Source: Phycisphaeraceae bacterium (GTDB taxonomy: Bacteria; Planctomycetota; Phycisphaerae; Phycisphaerales; UBA1924). Taken from it: a stretch of DNA of 64,000 bases. The DNA lies in the NCBI GenBank assembly GCA_019636695.1, contig JAHBXD010000002.1, positions 434,001 to 498,000 on the forward strand. The letters run 5' to 3'. Numbering within the stretch: position 1 is the first letter of the stretch; each line of letters begins with the position of its first letter. The notes below the pieces were generated by a model, which saw nothing but the letters and a program-made list of their open reading frames with translations, did no database searches and was not told the DNA's origin. Shown piece after piece: positions 42,922-51,911 of the stretch. The translations under genes and the position numbers were made by a program.

Positions 42922-43260
42922 TCAGGCGGTCTGTTTGGGATCGAGGGGCGGTCGTTGCCGCCGGGCTTCTTCGGCAGAGAGCACGGGCCGTGCGGCCAGC
43001 CTCGACGCGGCGGATTGTCGTGTTCGCTGCGGGCCGGGACGGATGGCCTGGCTGACGGGGCCGAGGTCGGCGCGGCCGATGCGCGCGGCTTGTTCGTTTT
43101 CGAGTCGAATCGCTTCGTACACTTCTTTGCGATGGACGGCGATTCGAGATGGGGCGTTGATTCCCAGGCGGACTTTATCGCCGCGGATGTCAACCACCGT
43201 GATCTCGATGTCATCGCCGATCATGATGGTTTCATCTCGCTGGCGTGAAAGCACCAACAT
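42922..43260 (-). CDS. csrA: Carbon storage regulator CsrA with C-terminal extension
   Basis: 112 residues. The first 60 are a normal Csr[33 protein letters not shown], then [14 protein letters not shown], with the RNA-binding residues of strand 1 and Arg44 present. CsrA dimers bind GGA motifs in mRNA leaders and block translation. About 50 further residues, basic and Pro/Arg-rich, follow the core; typical CsrA is 60-75 residues. ATG 43260 has AGGAG 7 bases upstream. It is next to fliW and directly upstream of the flagellin genes, as in systems where FliW sequesters CsrA and flagellin sequesters FliW. Confidence 0.95.
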   Translation of the reverse strand: MLVLSRQRDETIMIGDDIEITVVDIRGDKVRLGINAPSRIAVHRKEVYEAIRLENEQAARIGRADLGPVSQAIRPGPQRTRQSAASRLAARPVLSAEEARRQRPPLDPKQTA

Positions 43261-43402
43261 GCGTGGGCTCCTTTGGGAACCGGCGGGACGTTCGTCATCG
43301 CCGGGCTGGGCAGGGGTGGGTGATCGATCGTGCCGGCAGGTGCACACGGCGACGACGAGGGAGCAAGCTCCCACGAGCGGGGATGTAGACGGCGGTAGAG
43401 GC

Positions 43403-43855
43403 TCAGGCCGAAGCGCGGGTTTGCGATTCGGTCGCGGCGACGCGAACGAGCGGGTGACGCGTCGTCCAGCGCTTTTCGGCGAGGACGAGTTGTTCACCGA
43501 CTCTTGCGAGGGTGTTGATGACCACCGGTCCCTGGAGGTTGCCGGTCAGGTGATCGCTGACCTTGTTGACGATGACAAAGACCTGAGCGTCGTCGAGTCG
43601 AGCGAGGCCGAGTTCGCCCATCTGCTCGGGCCGGATGGGAACGGAGTAGTCTCGAACGAAGAGGGCCGGGTCGGTCACGACAAAGGCGAGGCTCGGCTCG
43701 TCGAGCGACTGGAGCCAGAAGAAGCAGGCATCTTCCCCGGGTTCGAGCAGGCAGAACCGCTTCCGGTCAGGGAAGCCGAGCAGGCCCTTGGGGAAGGTGA
43801 TCACGCGATCCTCCGCGATTTCGATCACACCGAAGCGAGTTGTTCGCACGTCCAT
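43403..43855 (-). CDS. fliW: Flagellar assembly factor FliW
   Basis: 150 residues. [51 protein letters not shown] and [20 protein letters not shown] follow the FliW beta-barrel. In Bacillus and Campylobacter it antagonises CsrA and is itself held by flagellin, linking flagellin synthesis to export. The ATG at 43855 has GGAG 6 bases upstream. It lies 142 bases upstream of csrA and 149 bases after flgL. A longer upstream frame is low-complexity and is not used. Confidence 0.95.
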   Translation of the reverse strand: MDVRTTRFGVIEIAEDRVITFPKGLLGFPDRKRFCLLEPGEDACFFWLQSLDEPSLAFVVTDPALFVRDYSVPIRPEQMGELGLARLDDAQVFVIVNKVSDHLTGNLQGPVVINTLARVGEQLVLAEKRWTTRHPLVRVAATESQTRASA

Positions 43856-44004
43856 GGTGCGCTCCGTCCAGCGGCCGACACTCCGTTGCCGTCTCGGATC
43901 ATCCTGATCCGGTGACGTCCTGTCTGCCCCATCCGAGGCCGCGTTCGGGGGGGCCGGCGAAATGACCCGATCTCCGGCCTGTCGGCCGGGGGGGCCTTGA
44001 TGGG

Positions 44005-46071
44005 CTAGACGCCCAGAAAGTCGAGCAGGGTCATGCGACCGATCGAAGCGGCGCTGCGGTAGCCCGCTTCGAGCTGGGTCTGGAGGAGCGTGAAGCGGCT
44101 GGCCGCGGCGGCGAAGTCGAGATCCTGGAGTTGGCTTCGGACGATTTCGTCGAGCACGGTTCGATCCTCGATATGCCGAATCTGGTCGTCGATTCGGCGT
44201 GCGTAGCCGCCGACGAGGCCCCTGGTCTGGGCGGTCTGGTCGATGGCACGGTCGAGACCCTCTCCAGCAAGTGTGATGCCAGCCGTGTCGTCGGCGAGGA
44301 GGGCATCGCGGAGGTCGATCAGCCGGGTGAAGATGTTGTCGACGCGCACTGTTGCGCGGTCGGGAGCGGCCAAAGTTGCGCGATCGGGATGCCAATGCGC
44401 GTCGAGCAGCCCGAGCTGCTCAGCAGCGGGTGACCCGTTTCGTGCGATGACTTCGATGCGACCGCCCAGTGCGGAATCTTGGATGAGTCGGATGCCGTTG
44501 GCGTCTTCGCCGAGTTCGGCACGGATGAGATCGGAAGGGAGACTGAGGGCCGCGAGTTGTGCTGCGGCTTGATTGTTGATCGCTTGCAGGAGGCTGCCGA
44601 CCGTGGTCACATTTTCAGAGGCGAGATTGATGTGCAGTTCGACGCCGCTTCCGAGCCTGAGGGTGAAGTCGATGTCACGTTCGGGTGCAGGGAGGCCGGT
44701 GACCGGATCGGTTGACCCGGTGATGATCTGGACGCCTCGACCGTCGTTGAAATCGGCGATGCGGGTGCCGAGGTCGAACGTGCGGATGCCGAGCGCAGAG
44801 GCCGTGCCGCCGTTGCCCGAGACTTCGGTGATGCTCATGGCCTGTGCTCGGCCATTGGCAACCTCGTTGACGACGACGAGTCGATCGGCGTCGATATCGA
44901 CACGCACACCCAGGCCCGCCCCCTCGATGGCACGGCGGATGTCGTGGATGGTTTCGGCGTTTGCAAGATCGACTATGGCCGAGCGGCCGTTGTTCTGCAG
45001 GCGGATCGGCCCGAGGGGAAGGGAGAGGCCGGGGATGTCGGCAAGCGCTGTGAGCCATGAAAGGTTGGGCGCTACGGAATCGCCTGTGACGACACCACCA
45101 GCGGAATAGGCCAGTGTGCCGTCGGCCCGAGCGAGGCCAAGATCTTGCGCGAGGGTGCCCGCGCCGATATCGCCGAAGGCAAGCACGGGATCCGGATCGG
45201 GAGCGGCGGAGAGCAGGTCGAATGTCAGTCCGCGACCGGAGACACCCACGCCGCCGGGGCCGAGAATGGAGCGTCCGGTTTCGGCTTCATAGGCGCGGAG
45301 TGCGCTGGTGACCGCGTCGATGACGCCACGAATGGTCGAGACCCCGGAGAGATCGATTGTGCGCGGTTCGTCGGCGTCGACCGTGAGCGTGATGACTCCG
45401 GGGCGAACACCAAGCCCGCGAGCGCCGCGGAGTTCATGGAGCGGGACATCGGGGGCAAGGTCGGGTTCGTGGGCGACCAGACCGACCATGCGGGCTGAAG
45501 TTGACCCCAAGGCTGTTCCGGGCAAGGTGATCGGCACATCAAGATGCGCGCCGATATCGGTTCGGAGACCTTCGCCGCGAGCAAGTGTTCGATATCCGCC
45601 CTGGAACGCTTCGACGGGCGACGAAGCGGGGTTTGCACCGGAGAAGATGTATCCCGCGACGCTCGATCGCGTGGCCACGGCGTAAAGGGAACGAATCAGC
45701 GTTTCGACCACATTGGCCTGAGCTGCACGCTCGGTCGGGCCGGCGGTGGAGTTGACCTGAGATGAAGCGATCGTCTTGGCTTCGAGGAGCAGTTCACCCG
45801 CATCGGCGAGCGCCTGATCGGCGGCGGTGAGTGCGGCGTCGGCATGTTGAAGGTTGCGGATGAGCTGGCCGCTGCGGTCGGCTCGGTCGTTGAGGAGCGC
45901 GATCGAGGCGGCCTTGACGGCGTCATCGCTGGGGCGATTGACCTGGCGGCTCGTGGCGAGCTGCTCCTGAAGACGAGCCAGATCGATCTGGCCGCGCATC
46001 ATTCCGCCGAGCATGAGCCTGCTCAGCAGAAGATTGGGAACGCGGGCGATGCCGATGGGGAAGGTGGACAT
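44005..46071 (-). CDS. flgL: Flagellar hook-associated protein FlgL (HAP3)
   Basis: 688 residues, more than twice the enterobacterial length. The N-terminal flagellin-like helices include QLATSRQVNRPSDDAVKAAS, DAALTAADQALADAGELLLEAK and ATRSSVAGYIFSGAN. The C-terminus (LQTQLEAGYRSAASIGRMTL) is FlgL-like. The extra length is a large central beta-rich insertion (about 230-560) with repeats of the kind found in exposed flagellar domains. It forms the junction between hook and filament with FlgK. flgK lies 34 bases upstream on the same strand. The ATG at 46071 has only a weak Shine-Dalgarno. Confidence 0.9.
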   Translation of the reverse strand: MSTFPIGIARVPNLLLSRLMLGGMMRGQIDLARLQEQLATSRQVNRPSDDAVKAASIALLNDRADRSGQLIRNLQHADAALTAADQALADAGELLLEAKTIASSQVNSTAGPTERAAQANVVETLIRSLYAVATRSSVAGYIFSGANPASSPVEAFQGGYRTLARGEGLRTDIGAHLDVPITLPGTALGSTSARMVGLVAHEPDLAPDVPLHELRGARGLGVRPGVITLTVDADEPRTIDLSGVSTIRGVIDAVTSALRAYEAETGRSILGPGGVGVSGRGLTFDLLSAAPDPDPVLAFGDIGAGTLAQDLGLARADGTLAYSAGGVVTGDSVAPNLSWLTALADIPGLSLPLGPIRLQNNGRSAIVDLANAETIHDIRRAIEGAGLGVRVDIDADRLVVVNEVANGRAQAMSITEVSGNGGTASALGIRTFDLGTRIADFNDGRGVQIITGSTDPVTGLPAPERDIDFTLRLGSGVELHINLASENVTTVGSLLQAINNQAAAQLAALSLPSDLIRAELGEDANGIRLIQDSALGGRIEVIARNGSPAAEQLGLLDAHWHPDRATLAAPDRATVRVDNIFTRLIDLRDALLADDTAGITLAGEGLDRAIDQTAQTRGLVGGYARRIDDQIRHIEDRTVLDEIVRSQLQDLDFAAAASRFTLLQTQLEAGYRSAASIGRMTLLDFLGV

Positions 46072-46105
46072 GGCGAAACCTGCTGCGGCGAGACTCCGCG
46101 GCGAT

Positions 46106-47839
46106 TCAGATGATGGACATCAGTGTTTTGAGCAGTTCGTCGGCGATGGAGATCAGACGCGCAGCGCCCTGATACTGGCGCTGGAAGTTCATGAGATTGA
46201 GCGACTCTTCGTCGATACTGACCCCGCTGACCGCCGCACGCTGGGCAAAGAGACTCTGCTGCACCAGGTCGGCGGAGTGTGCGCGACCGGCGGCGGCTTC
46301 GGCTTCGACGGCGAGCGACTGGACGCGGTCTTGCCAGGCCTGACGGAGCGAGCGGCCGTTGAGCGATTCGAGTGCGCGATCTTGCAGGCCGGATATTCCG
46401 ATCGCCGCGCTGTTGGCCACGAACTGCCCTTCGACCAGGCGCCCTGCATGGAGACGGGAAGGATCGGCGAGCAGGAGATCGCTGACGGCGATGTCGGCGG
46501 CGGATGTGCCGGTGAAGTAGGCATTGACGCCCAAGACCGCGAGCACGCCGGATGTATCGTCGGCAAAGCTGAACGTGAAACCTTCGGCCGCGGTGATGCT
46601 GAGCCGACCGTCGGGCGTCATCGCGGCGTTGATGCCGCCGACGGCGTCGAGTGCGGCGATGAGATCGTCGAGCGATGTGTCGTGATGCGTTCCGGGCAGG
46701 CCGGAGGCGTCGATGCCGTCGAGATCGATGTTGATGCGGACGATCTGTTCGTCTCCGCTGGCGGGATGGCGCACATGCAGATAGAACCCGCCGCTGACGA
46801 CCGAGAAGGGCAGCCCTGAAAATGCCGTATTCGCCGGATCATTGAAAGCACGAGAGCGATCGGCCGAGGCAACGGCATGGAAACCCACAGCGCTGTGCAT
46901 GCCGCCTTCGGGAGAAGCCACGCTGTGCAGGCGGTTGACTTCGTGGATCAGTCGTGACGCGAGCGTATCGAGATGATCGATTGTTGCATTGATGGAAGCG
47001 GCACGATCGCTGAGCAGCGCCCCGATCGCGCCGCTTGAGATCGCCAGTTCGCGTTCATCACGACCCGCCAGCACCTTGATATCAAGGCGACCGTTCTCGG
47101 TCACGCGCCGAACTGAGAGATCCTTGGATGTCGAACCCAGAACCACCGGCGTCGAGCCGATAAGCACATCGACCGACCCGTCGGCCTGTTCGACGGTTGC
47201 GATATCGAACAGTTCGGCGAGTGATGACAACGCCTCATCACGCTGATCGCGAAGAGCGCCGTTCTCGGAAGATCCGAGTTCCGAAGTCACGATCTGGCGG
47301 TTGAGGCCGGCCACCCGCCGCAGTAATTCATCGGCCCGAAGAATCATCGCGCCGACCTGATTATCGATTTGGCTGCGCAGCGTCGTCAGGTCATCTCGCG
47401 TTCGCCGCATGAATGACGCAAGCGCCGCCCCTGTCTGCACGACCACGGCCGAGCCCTGGGTCAGGTTGGCCAGTTCACTCCACGAGTTGAAGAAGGCGCT
47501 GAACTGCGAGGAGAGATCATTCCCGGAAAGTTCGTTGAGGGTGGCCTCGACAGCGCCGGCGATATCAAGGCGCTGGCGGGCAGCCGATGCATCAGAGATG
47601 CCTGCGCGAAGCCTTGATTGCAGTGCTTCGTCGATCTGCCTTCGGACATCATGCACGCCGACGCCGCGCCCCAAAAAGACATTGCCGAATCGCTGCCCGG
47701 CCTGCGGGGCGAGGGCCGCGATCTGGCGGGTATATCCAGGCGTCGCAGCATTCGCCATGTTGTTGCCGGCTACCTGCAGACCCACCTGGCTTGCGGTCAG
47801 CGCGGAATGCCCGATCTGGATGGCGGCGGTCAGGCTCAT
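46106..47839 (-). CDS. flgK: Flagellar hook-associated protein FlgK (HAP1)
   Basis: 577 residues. The rod/hook signature is at the N-terminus (SALTASQVGLQVAGNNMANAATPGYTRQ), then a FlgK helical region (SQFSAFFNSWSELANLTQGS, ALRDQRDEALSSLAELFDI) and the C-terminal VSIDEESLNLMNFQRQYQGAARLISIADELLKTL. It caps the hook and starts the filament junction. The ATG at 47839 is three bases after the flgN stop, so translation is coupled to its chaperone gene. Confidence 0.96.
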   Translation of the reverse strand: MSLTAAIQIGHSALTASQVGLQVAGNNMANAATPGYTRQIAALAPQAGQRFGNVFLGRGVGVHDVRRQIDEALQSRLRAGISDASAARQRLDIAGAVEATLNELSGNDLSSQFSAFFNSWSELANLTQGSAVVVQTGAALASFMRRTRDDLTTLRSQIDNQVGAMILRADELLRRVAGLNRQIVTSELGSSENGALRDQRDEALSSLAELFDIATVEQADGSVDVLIGSTPVVLGSTSKDLSVRRVTENGRLDIKVLAGRDERELAISSGAIGALLSDRAASINATIDHLDTLASRLIHEVNRLHSVASPEGGMHSAVGFHAVASADRSRAFNDPANTAFSGLPFSVVSGGFYLHVRHPASGDEQIVRINIDLDGIDASGLPGTHHDTSLDDLIAALDAVGGINAAMTPDGRLSITAAEGFTFSFADDTSGVLAVLGVNAYFTGTSAADIAVSDLLLADPSRLHAGRLVEGQFVANSAAIGISGLQDRALESLNGRSLRQAWQDRVQSLAVEAEAAAGRAHSADLVQQSLFAQRAAVSGVSIDEESLNLMNFQRQYQGAARLISIADELLKTLMSII

Positions 47840-47842
47840 GGA

Positions 47843-48379
47843 TCAGCTTCGGAGGTCGAGGGTCAGGGCTGGGGCGCCTGTGTGTGCGCTGCGTGGTCCG
47901 TAGGTGCCGGCGGGCGAAAAGGCCCGACCGATCTGCCTTGCCAAACCTTGCATATGCGTTGCAAGCGATTCGGCCGCAACGCGAACGGATCGCTGCTCAC
48001 TCTGCAGGCGCTCGATCAGGGTTCGCAGGCGCGAACCGAGTTCGAGCAGACGATCTCGAGCGCCCCCCCGAAGGCGTTCGGCCAGTTGCGTCACTCGTGG
48101 CGTGGGGCTTCCCGCGCGATCCGCCGCAGCGAGTTCGCGATCGGCGGCGATGATTCTTCGCACAAGAGCCTGGCGAGCGGCTTCGGCCTCGGCAATGCGT
48201 CGAAGCAGGTCCTGCTGAGCCGCGAGAGACTGCTGCAGCGCGGCAGGGTCGGCCTGCGAGATGGCCTGCCGATGTTTGCCGACGACATCAAGCAGTTGCT
48301 CGTGAGCCTCGATGAGCGCGGCGAGGGCCATTTCAAGCTCGACGGCCCAGGCGACATGAACATGGCTGGTCGTGGTCAT
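47843..48379 (-). CDS. flgN: FlgN-like flagellar export chaperone
   Basis: 178 residues, mostly helical and charged: LEMALAALIEAHEQLLDVVG, LQQSLAAQQDLLRRIAEAEA and LRGGARDRLLELGSRLRTLI match the general pattern of FlgN, the chaperone for FlgK and FlgL. Sequence conservation in this family is low, so the call depends strongly on position: between the rod-binding gene and flgK, with an ATGA overlap to the former (48376-48379) and a three-base gap to the latter. Confidence 0.8.
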   Translation of the reverse strand: MTTTSHVHVAWAVELEMALAALIEAHEQLLDVVGKHRQAISQADPAALQQSLAAQQDLLRRIAEAEAARQALVRRIIAADRELAAADRAGSPTPRVTQLAERLRGGARDRLLELGSRLRTLIERLQSEQRSVRVAAESLATHMQGLARQIGRAFSPAGTYGPRSAHTGAPALTLDLRS

Positions 48380-48831
48380 CGTGCGAAGCTCCCGCGATCG
48401 ACGGTCTGCGGTTGGTCCGCAAACCGCGCGCCAGCCGCCGCAGCGCCCATGCGGTCAATGTCGGCTGCGAGTCGATCGACAAGCGGATATCGCGAAGCGC
48501 GCACGATCTGCGTACTGAGTCGCTCATCCATGAGCGCGGAGAGTTGCTTCTCGGCCTGGCCCGGGCCGAACGGCGGCGGCAACTGCTGCATCTCCCGCAT
48601 CTGGCGGAGCAGAGGCTGCACGAATGTCACCGCGACGAGATCTTCGGCAATAGCCCGTGATGACTCGGATGGTCCGCCCTCGCCCGCCTCGACTCGGGCA
48701 ACCGGCGCAACTGATGATGCGAACTGCGTGAGCACTTGTCGAAAATCGGCATCGGGCAATCGGTCCATTGCGGAAGTCGCTCCGCGAAGCGGCTCAGACC
48801 CTGGCGTGATTGTGTGCAGAGGTGTGGTCAT
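48376..48831 (-). CDS. flgJ: FlgJ-type rod-binding protein
   Basis: 151 residues from ATG 48831. The conserved rod-binding domain is AIAEDLVAVTFVQPLLRQMR followed by FGPGQAEKQLSALMDERLST and ASRYPLVDRLAADI. The muramidase domain of enterobacterial FlgJ is absent, as in many non-proteobacterial flagella. An alternative TTG at 48906 overlaps the flgI stop as TTGA and would add 25 residues; neither has a strong Shine-Dalgarno. The short protein likely helps assemble the rod through the peptidoglycan. Its stop overlaps the flgN start. Confidence 0.82.
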   Translation of the reverse strand: MTTPLHTITPGSEPLRGATSAMDRLPDADFRQVLTQFASSVAPVARVEAGEGGPSESSRAIAEDLVAVTFVQPLLRQMREMQQLPPPFGPGQAEKQLSALMDERLSTQIVRASRYPLVDRLAADIDRMGAAAAGARFADQPQTVDRGSFAR

Positions 48832-48902
48832 GGTTGATTCAGGTTCGAGCGGTGCTGTGTTGCATGCATGGGCGTGTGATGCGCTTGGTGATGGATCTCC
48901 GG

Positions 48903-49997
48903 TCAATCGACGATCAGTTCCGCGTGAAGGCGCCCGGTCTTGTGTAGCATCTGGAGCAACTGGATCTGCTCATCCACGGGCACATTGAGTTGCTTGAGCG
49001 CATTGAGCAGGTCATCAAGGCGCGCTCGATCGCGCGGTCGTCCTGAGCCGATGCCGATCACCCGATCGGTCTCGATGATCGGATCGGCGGGCGTCGGCTC
49101 CGGTGGCGGCACGAGCCGGCGAATCACCAGGTTTCGGTGGGTAATCGCCACCAGGCTGATCTCGACGTCGCCTGTCACGATAATCGCGCCCGATGCACGA
49201 TTCACGATCACCTTGGCGGCGAGTTTCATCTGCGTGGGGTCGATCGCGGTTCCCATGATGTCAGCAATGAACTCACTGCGACGGGCACGGGCTGCCGGAG
49301 GCACGGTGATGCGGATGGTGCGGTCATCGAGCGCCTGCGCGATGGGGTCGAGGTCATCGTGGCCCTGCGGACGCAGCAGATACTCATCGCGAATGCGGCT
49401 GGCGATGTGCGCGGAAGAGGCATATCCCGCATAGCGGGGCTGAATGATCAGGTCGAAAATATCGCCCACGGGCGGGGGAAGTATGGGCTTGATCATCTTT
49501 GCGCCGTGTCGCACCCTGCCGCGTGTGGGTGAGGTGGGGTCATCCAGCTCAATCGTGCCTGACGCCATGGCATAGACCGGTGCGCCCCGGTAGGGCCCGG
49601 TCAGCGGACTGAGATACAGTTCACCCCCGGCGAGGCTTGTGGCGCTGTGGAGCGTTGTCACAATGAGATCGAAGCGGTCGTCCGGATGGGCGCCTTCGGC
49701 GGGCGTTTCGCAGGTGACCATGACGAGCGCGACCGAACGACTGTTGCGCAAAGCGGCCAGGTCGGGCACTTGAAGACCATTGTTTTTCAGCACTTCGGCC
49801 AACGGGAGCGCGAGGGCAAGATCCTTGCCTGAATCTCCTGTGCCGCGGAGGCCCGTCACGATGCCCAAGCCCTGAATCACGCTGACGCCCTGGCCGCTGA
49901 TGCGGCAGGCGTCGCGCACGGTGGTAGAACGAGCCAGCGGCGTGCAAAGCAGCAAGACCATCGCAATGACGAGCACGACCACGCGTCGAATGTGCAT
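48903..49997 (-). CDS. flgI: Flagellar P-ring protein FlgI
   Basis: 364 residues with signal peptide MHIRRVVVLVIAMVLLLC. The family motifs are VIQGLGIVTGLRGTGDSG, then SVALVMVTCETP, FDLIVTTLHSATSLAGGELYLSP and a C-terminal DDLLNALKQLNVPVDEQIQL. It forms the periplasmic P ring around the rod, aided by FlgA, which is encoded upstream. ATG 49997 has GGAGG 9 bases upstream. A second, lipoprotein-type FlgI-like protein is encoded at 22482-24470. Confidence 0.96.
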   Translation of the reverse strand: MHIRRVVVLVIAMVLLLCTPLARSTTVRDACRISGQGVSVIQGLGIVTGLRGTGDSGKDLALALPLAEVLKNNGLQVPDLAALRNSRSVALVMVTCETPAEGAHPDDRFDLIVTTLHSATSLAGGELYLSPLTGPYRGAPVYAMASGTIELDDPTSPTRGRVRHGAKMIKPILPPPVGDIFDLIIQPRYAGYASSAHIASRIRDEYLLRPQGHDDLDPIAQALDDRTIRITVPPAARARRSEFIADIMGTAIDPTQMKLAAKVIVNRASGAIIVTGDVEISLVAITHRNLVIRRLVPPPEPTPADPIIETDRVIGIGSGRPRDRARLDDLLNALKQLNVPVDEQIQLLQMLHKTGRLHAELIVD

Positions 49998-50114
49998 GCT
50001 CCGGATCCTCCAGCGCAAGGCGTGCGCTTCGTTCGCACGCCGGATGCCATGTATGTTCCGCAGGGTGCTGCTGACGCAAACGCCGTGCCGCACGGCCGAC
50101 GAGACCGGAGGTCG

Positions 50115-50804
50115 TCAGAAACTGAACAGGGTGTCGAATATTTCCGTCAAGAGGCCCTTTCGAGCGGCTTCGCGTACCTTTCCTTCGTTGTGCTGCATGA
50201 GAGAAAGATTCGCCAACTGCGTGCTGAGCACCGTGTTGGCGCTGGTGATATCTTCCCGCCGGCAGATGCCGCTGAGCACGATCGTGGTGATTTCATCGTC
50301 GCGCACGATCTGCTTGCGGGCTTCGAGCACGATGGTGCCGTTGGGCTTGACGTCGATCACCTGGGCCGTGATTCGGGCTTCAAAACGATCGGTTCTGGCA
50401 TAGTCGCCCTCGCCCTTGAAATCGCGCTTGGCGGCCAGTTTGGCGAGTGTGACCCCTTGATCAAGTCCGGGGCGCAGGCGAAGCTCGACAAGCTCCATCG
50501 GATCGAGCAGGGCATCGATCGATGCCGTCGCGTTCGAGTTCTTCTTGGTTTCGAGTGTCTGCTCTGAAGCGGCACGGCTTGATTCGTTGATGATAATCGT
50601 CACCAGGTCGTGCACGGCGAATGTACGAGGCCGAGGCGCCTCGATTGCGAACATGCTCATGCTTCGCAGCGAAGCGCCGTAATCCGGCTGCCCGGTGATG
50701 TCGAGGGGCACGCCGACTTCACGCTGGAATAGGCTCTGTCCGTACGCGGCAGCGCCGCATGCCGCAACAAGAACCAGTGTTGCCCGGCGTACCAATGCTG
50801 TCAT
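50115..50804 (-). CDS. flgH: Flagellar L-ring protein FlgH
   Basis: 229 residues. A signal with lipobox VAAC (Cys16 in LVLVAACGAA) precedes the body: RTFAVHDLVTIIINESSRAA, FKGEGDYARTDRFEARITAQ, VIDVKPNGTIVLEARKQI and REDITSANTVLSTQLANLSL, all typical of FlgH. It makes the outer-membrane L ring, which implies a diderm envelope. The start overlaps the flgA stop as ATGA, and GGAGG lies 7 bases upstream. Confidence 0.96.
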   Translation of the reverse strand: MTALVRRATLVLVAACGAAAYGQSLFQREVGVPLDITGQPDYGASLRSMSMFAIEAPRPRTFAVHDLVTIIINESSRAASEQTLETKKNSNATASIDALLDPMELVELRLRPGLDQGVTLAKLAAKRDFKGEGDYARTDRFEARITAQVIDVKPNGTIVLEARKQIVRDDEITTIVLSGICRREDITSANTVLSTQLANLSLMQHNEGKVREAARKGLLTEIFDTLFSF

Positions 50805-51847
50805 TGTTGTTCCTCCTTGATCGATGCGATGGCCGCACGACCCGGACCCTGCACACGCGCGCGAAGGCGCCGACGCGATCCGTCGAGCGGCTCGAGATCG
50901 ATCACATCGCCCAGTCGCCCCGCCTGCAACGCCCGGGCGTGTTCTTCGATCAACACGGTTCCGCTTGCCACGTGCACCACAACCCGATCGCCTCGGGCGA
51001 TTACCAGCGGCGGAACAAGGTGGCGTTCTTCGATGACTGCTCCGGCGTTCACCGCCGTGCGCAGTTCCTGCCCGAACGCCTGCGTGGGCGCGACCGGCCT
51101 CACCGACGGTGCAAGCCACTGTTCGGTGATGGCGAAAGCCCCTTGACTGACGACCTGGCCTCGGCCGGCGGGCGCGGCGGAAACGACGACATCGCGACGC
51201 ACCTGAACATCGACCCTGATCGTGGCATCATGCATCAGCAATTCACCGTCAAACGCCTTGATCGCCAAGGGAAGTCGAGATGAACTGCCGCAGACCCTGA
51301 TATCCATCGACCATGTGCCGACGGGCCGCGTAACCAGTTCCCTATCCGCAGGAGAGAAGACGCAGCGAACATCGCTCAGCGGCACGAGCAGTGTTTCAGC
51401 GATTGTGCGCTCGATCAGGTCACCGATGGTGCCCGGCGCGCTGCGGACATATCCCGGTTCTGGCGCAGGCGCAGCGCGTTCGACCGGGGTCGAGGCGACA
51501 ACTTCGATCACGGCGCATGCGCGACCGCGAAGAACAACCCGGGCAAGCGCTGCGGGATCATGGGCGCGTAGCCGCGACTGCACGTCGCTGATGCTCAACT
51601 CGACCCAGCGAGCGCCGGCGGCGCGTCCGACCGCGGCATGTTCGAGCATCACCACATCCGCAAGCGCCAGCGCATCAGCACCGGACAGCTCGGCGACATC
51701 CTTCAGCAGCACCGGGCGCCCCTCGATCAGCCTGGCGACCGACCGGAGTTCGACCATGCCGTCGGCCCTCGCGATCGTCGGCAGAAGCACCGCGAGCACA
51801 CCGAACACGGCCATCCATCGTGGCAGGCATATTCCGCGACTGCTCAT
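50801..51847 (-). CDS. flgA: Flagella basal body P-ring formation protein FlgA
   Basis: 348 residues with a signal peptide (MAVFGVLAVLLPTIARAD). The C-terminal SAF-like domain has VVVSAAPAGRGQVVSQGAFA, then IEERHLVPPLVIARGDRVVV and RLGDVIDLEPLDGSRRRLRA, as in FlgA, the periplasmic chaperone for FlgI. The N-terminal half is an extra beta-rich domain. GGAG lies 6 bases before the ATG. flgG ends 64 bases upstream, and flgH overlaps its stop. Confidence 0.94.
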   Translation of the reverse strand: MSSRGICLPRWMAVFGVLAVLLPTIARADGMVELRSVARLIEGRPVLLKDVAELSGADALALADVVMLEHAAVGRAAGARWVELSISDVQSRLRAHDPAALARVVLRGRACAVIEVVASTPVERAAPAPEPGYVRSAPGTIGDLIERTIAETLLVPLSDVRCVFSPADRELVTRPVGTWSMDIRVCGSSSRLPLAIKAFDGELLMHDATIRVDVQVRRDVVVSAAPAGRGQVVSQGAFAITEQWLAPSVRPVAPTQAFGQELRTAVNAGAVIEERHLVPPLVIARGDRVVVHVASGTVLIEEHARALQAGRLGDVIDLEPLDGSRRRLRARVQGPGRAAIASIKEEQQ

Positions 51848-51911
51848 GTATTGCTCCGCTGCGTGAATGTGCCTTCTCCCGCCTCCGGCATGGCGACGGC
51901 GCTTACGACGA

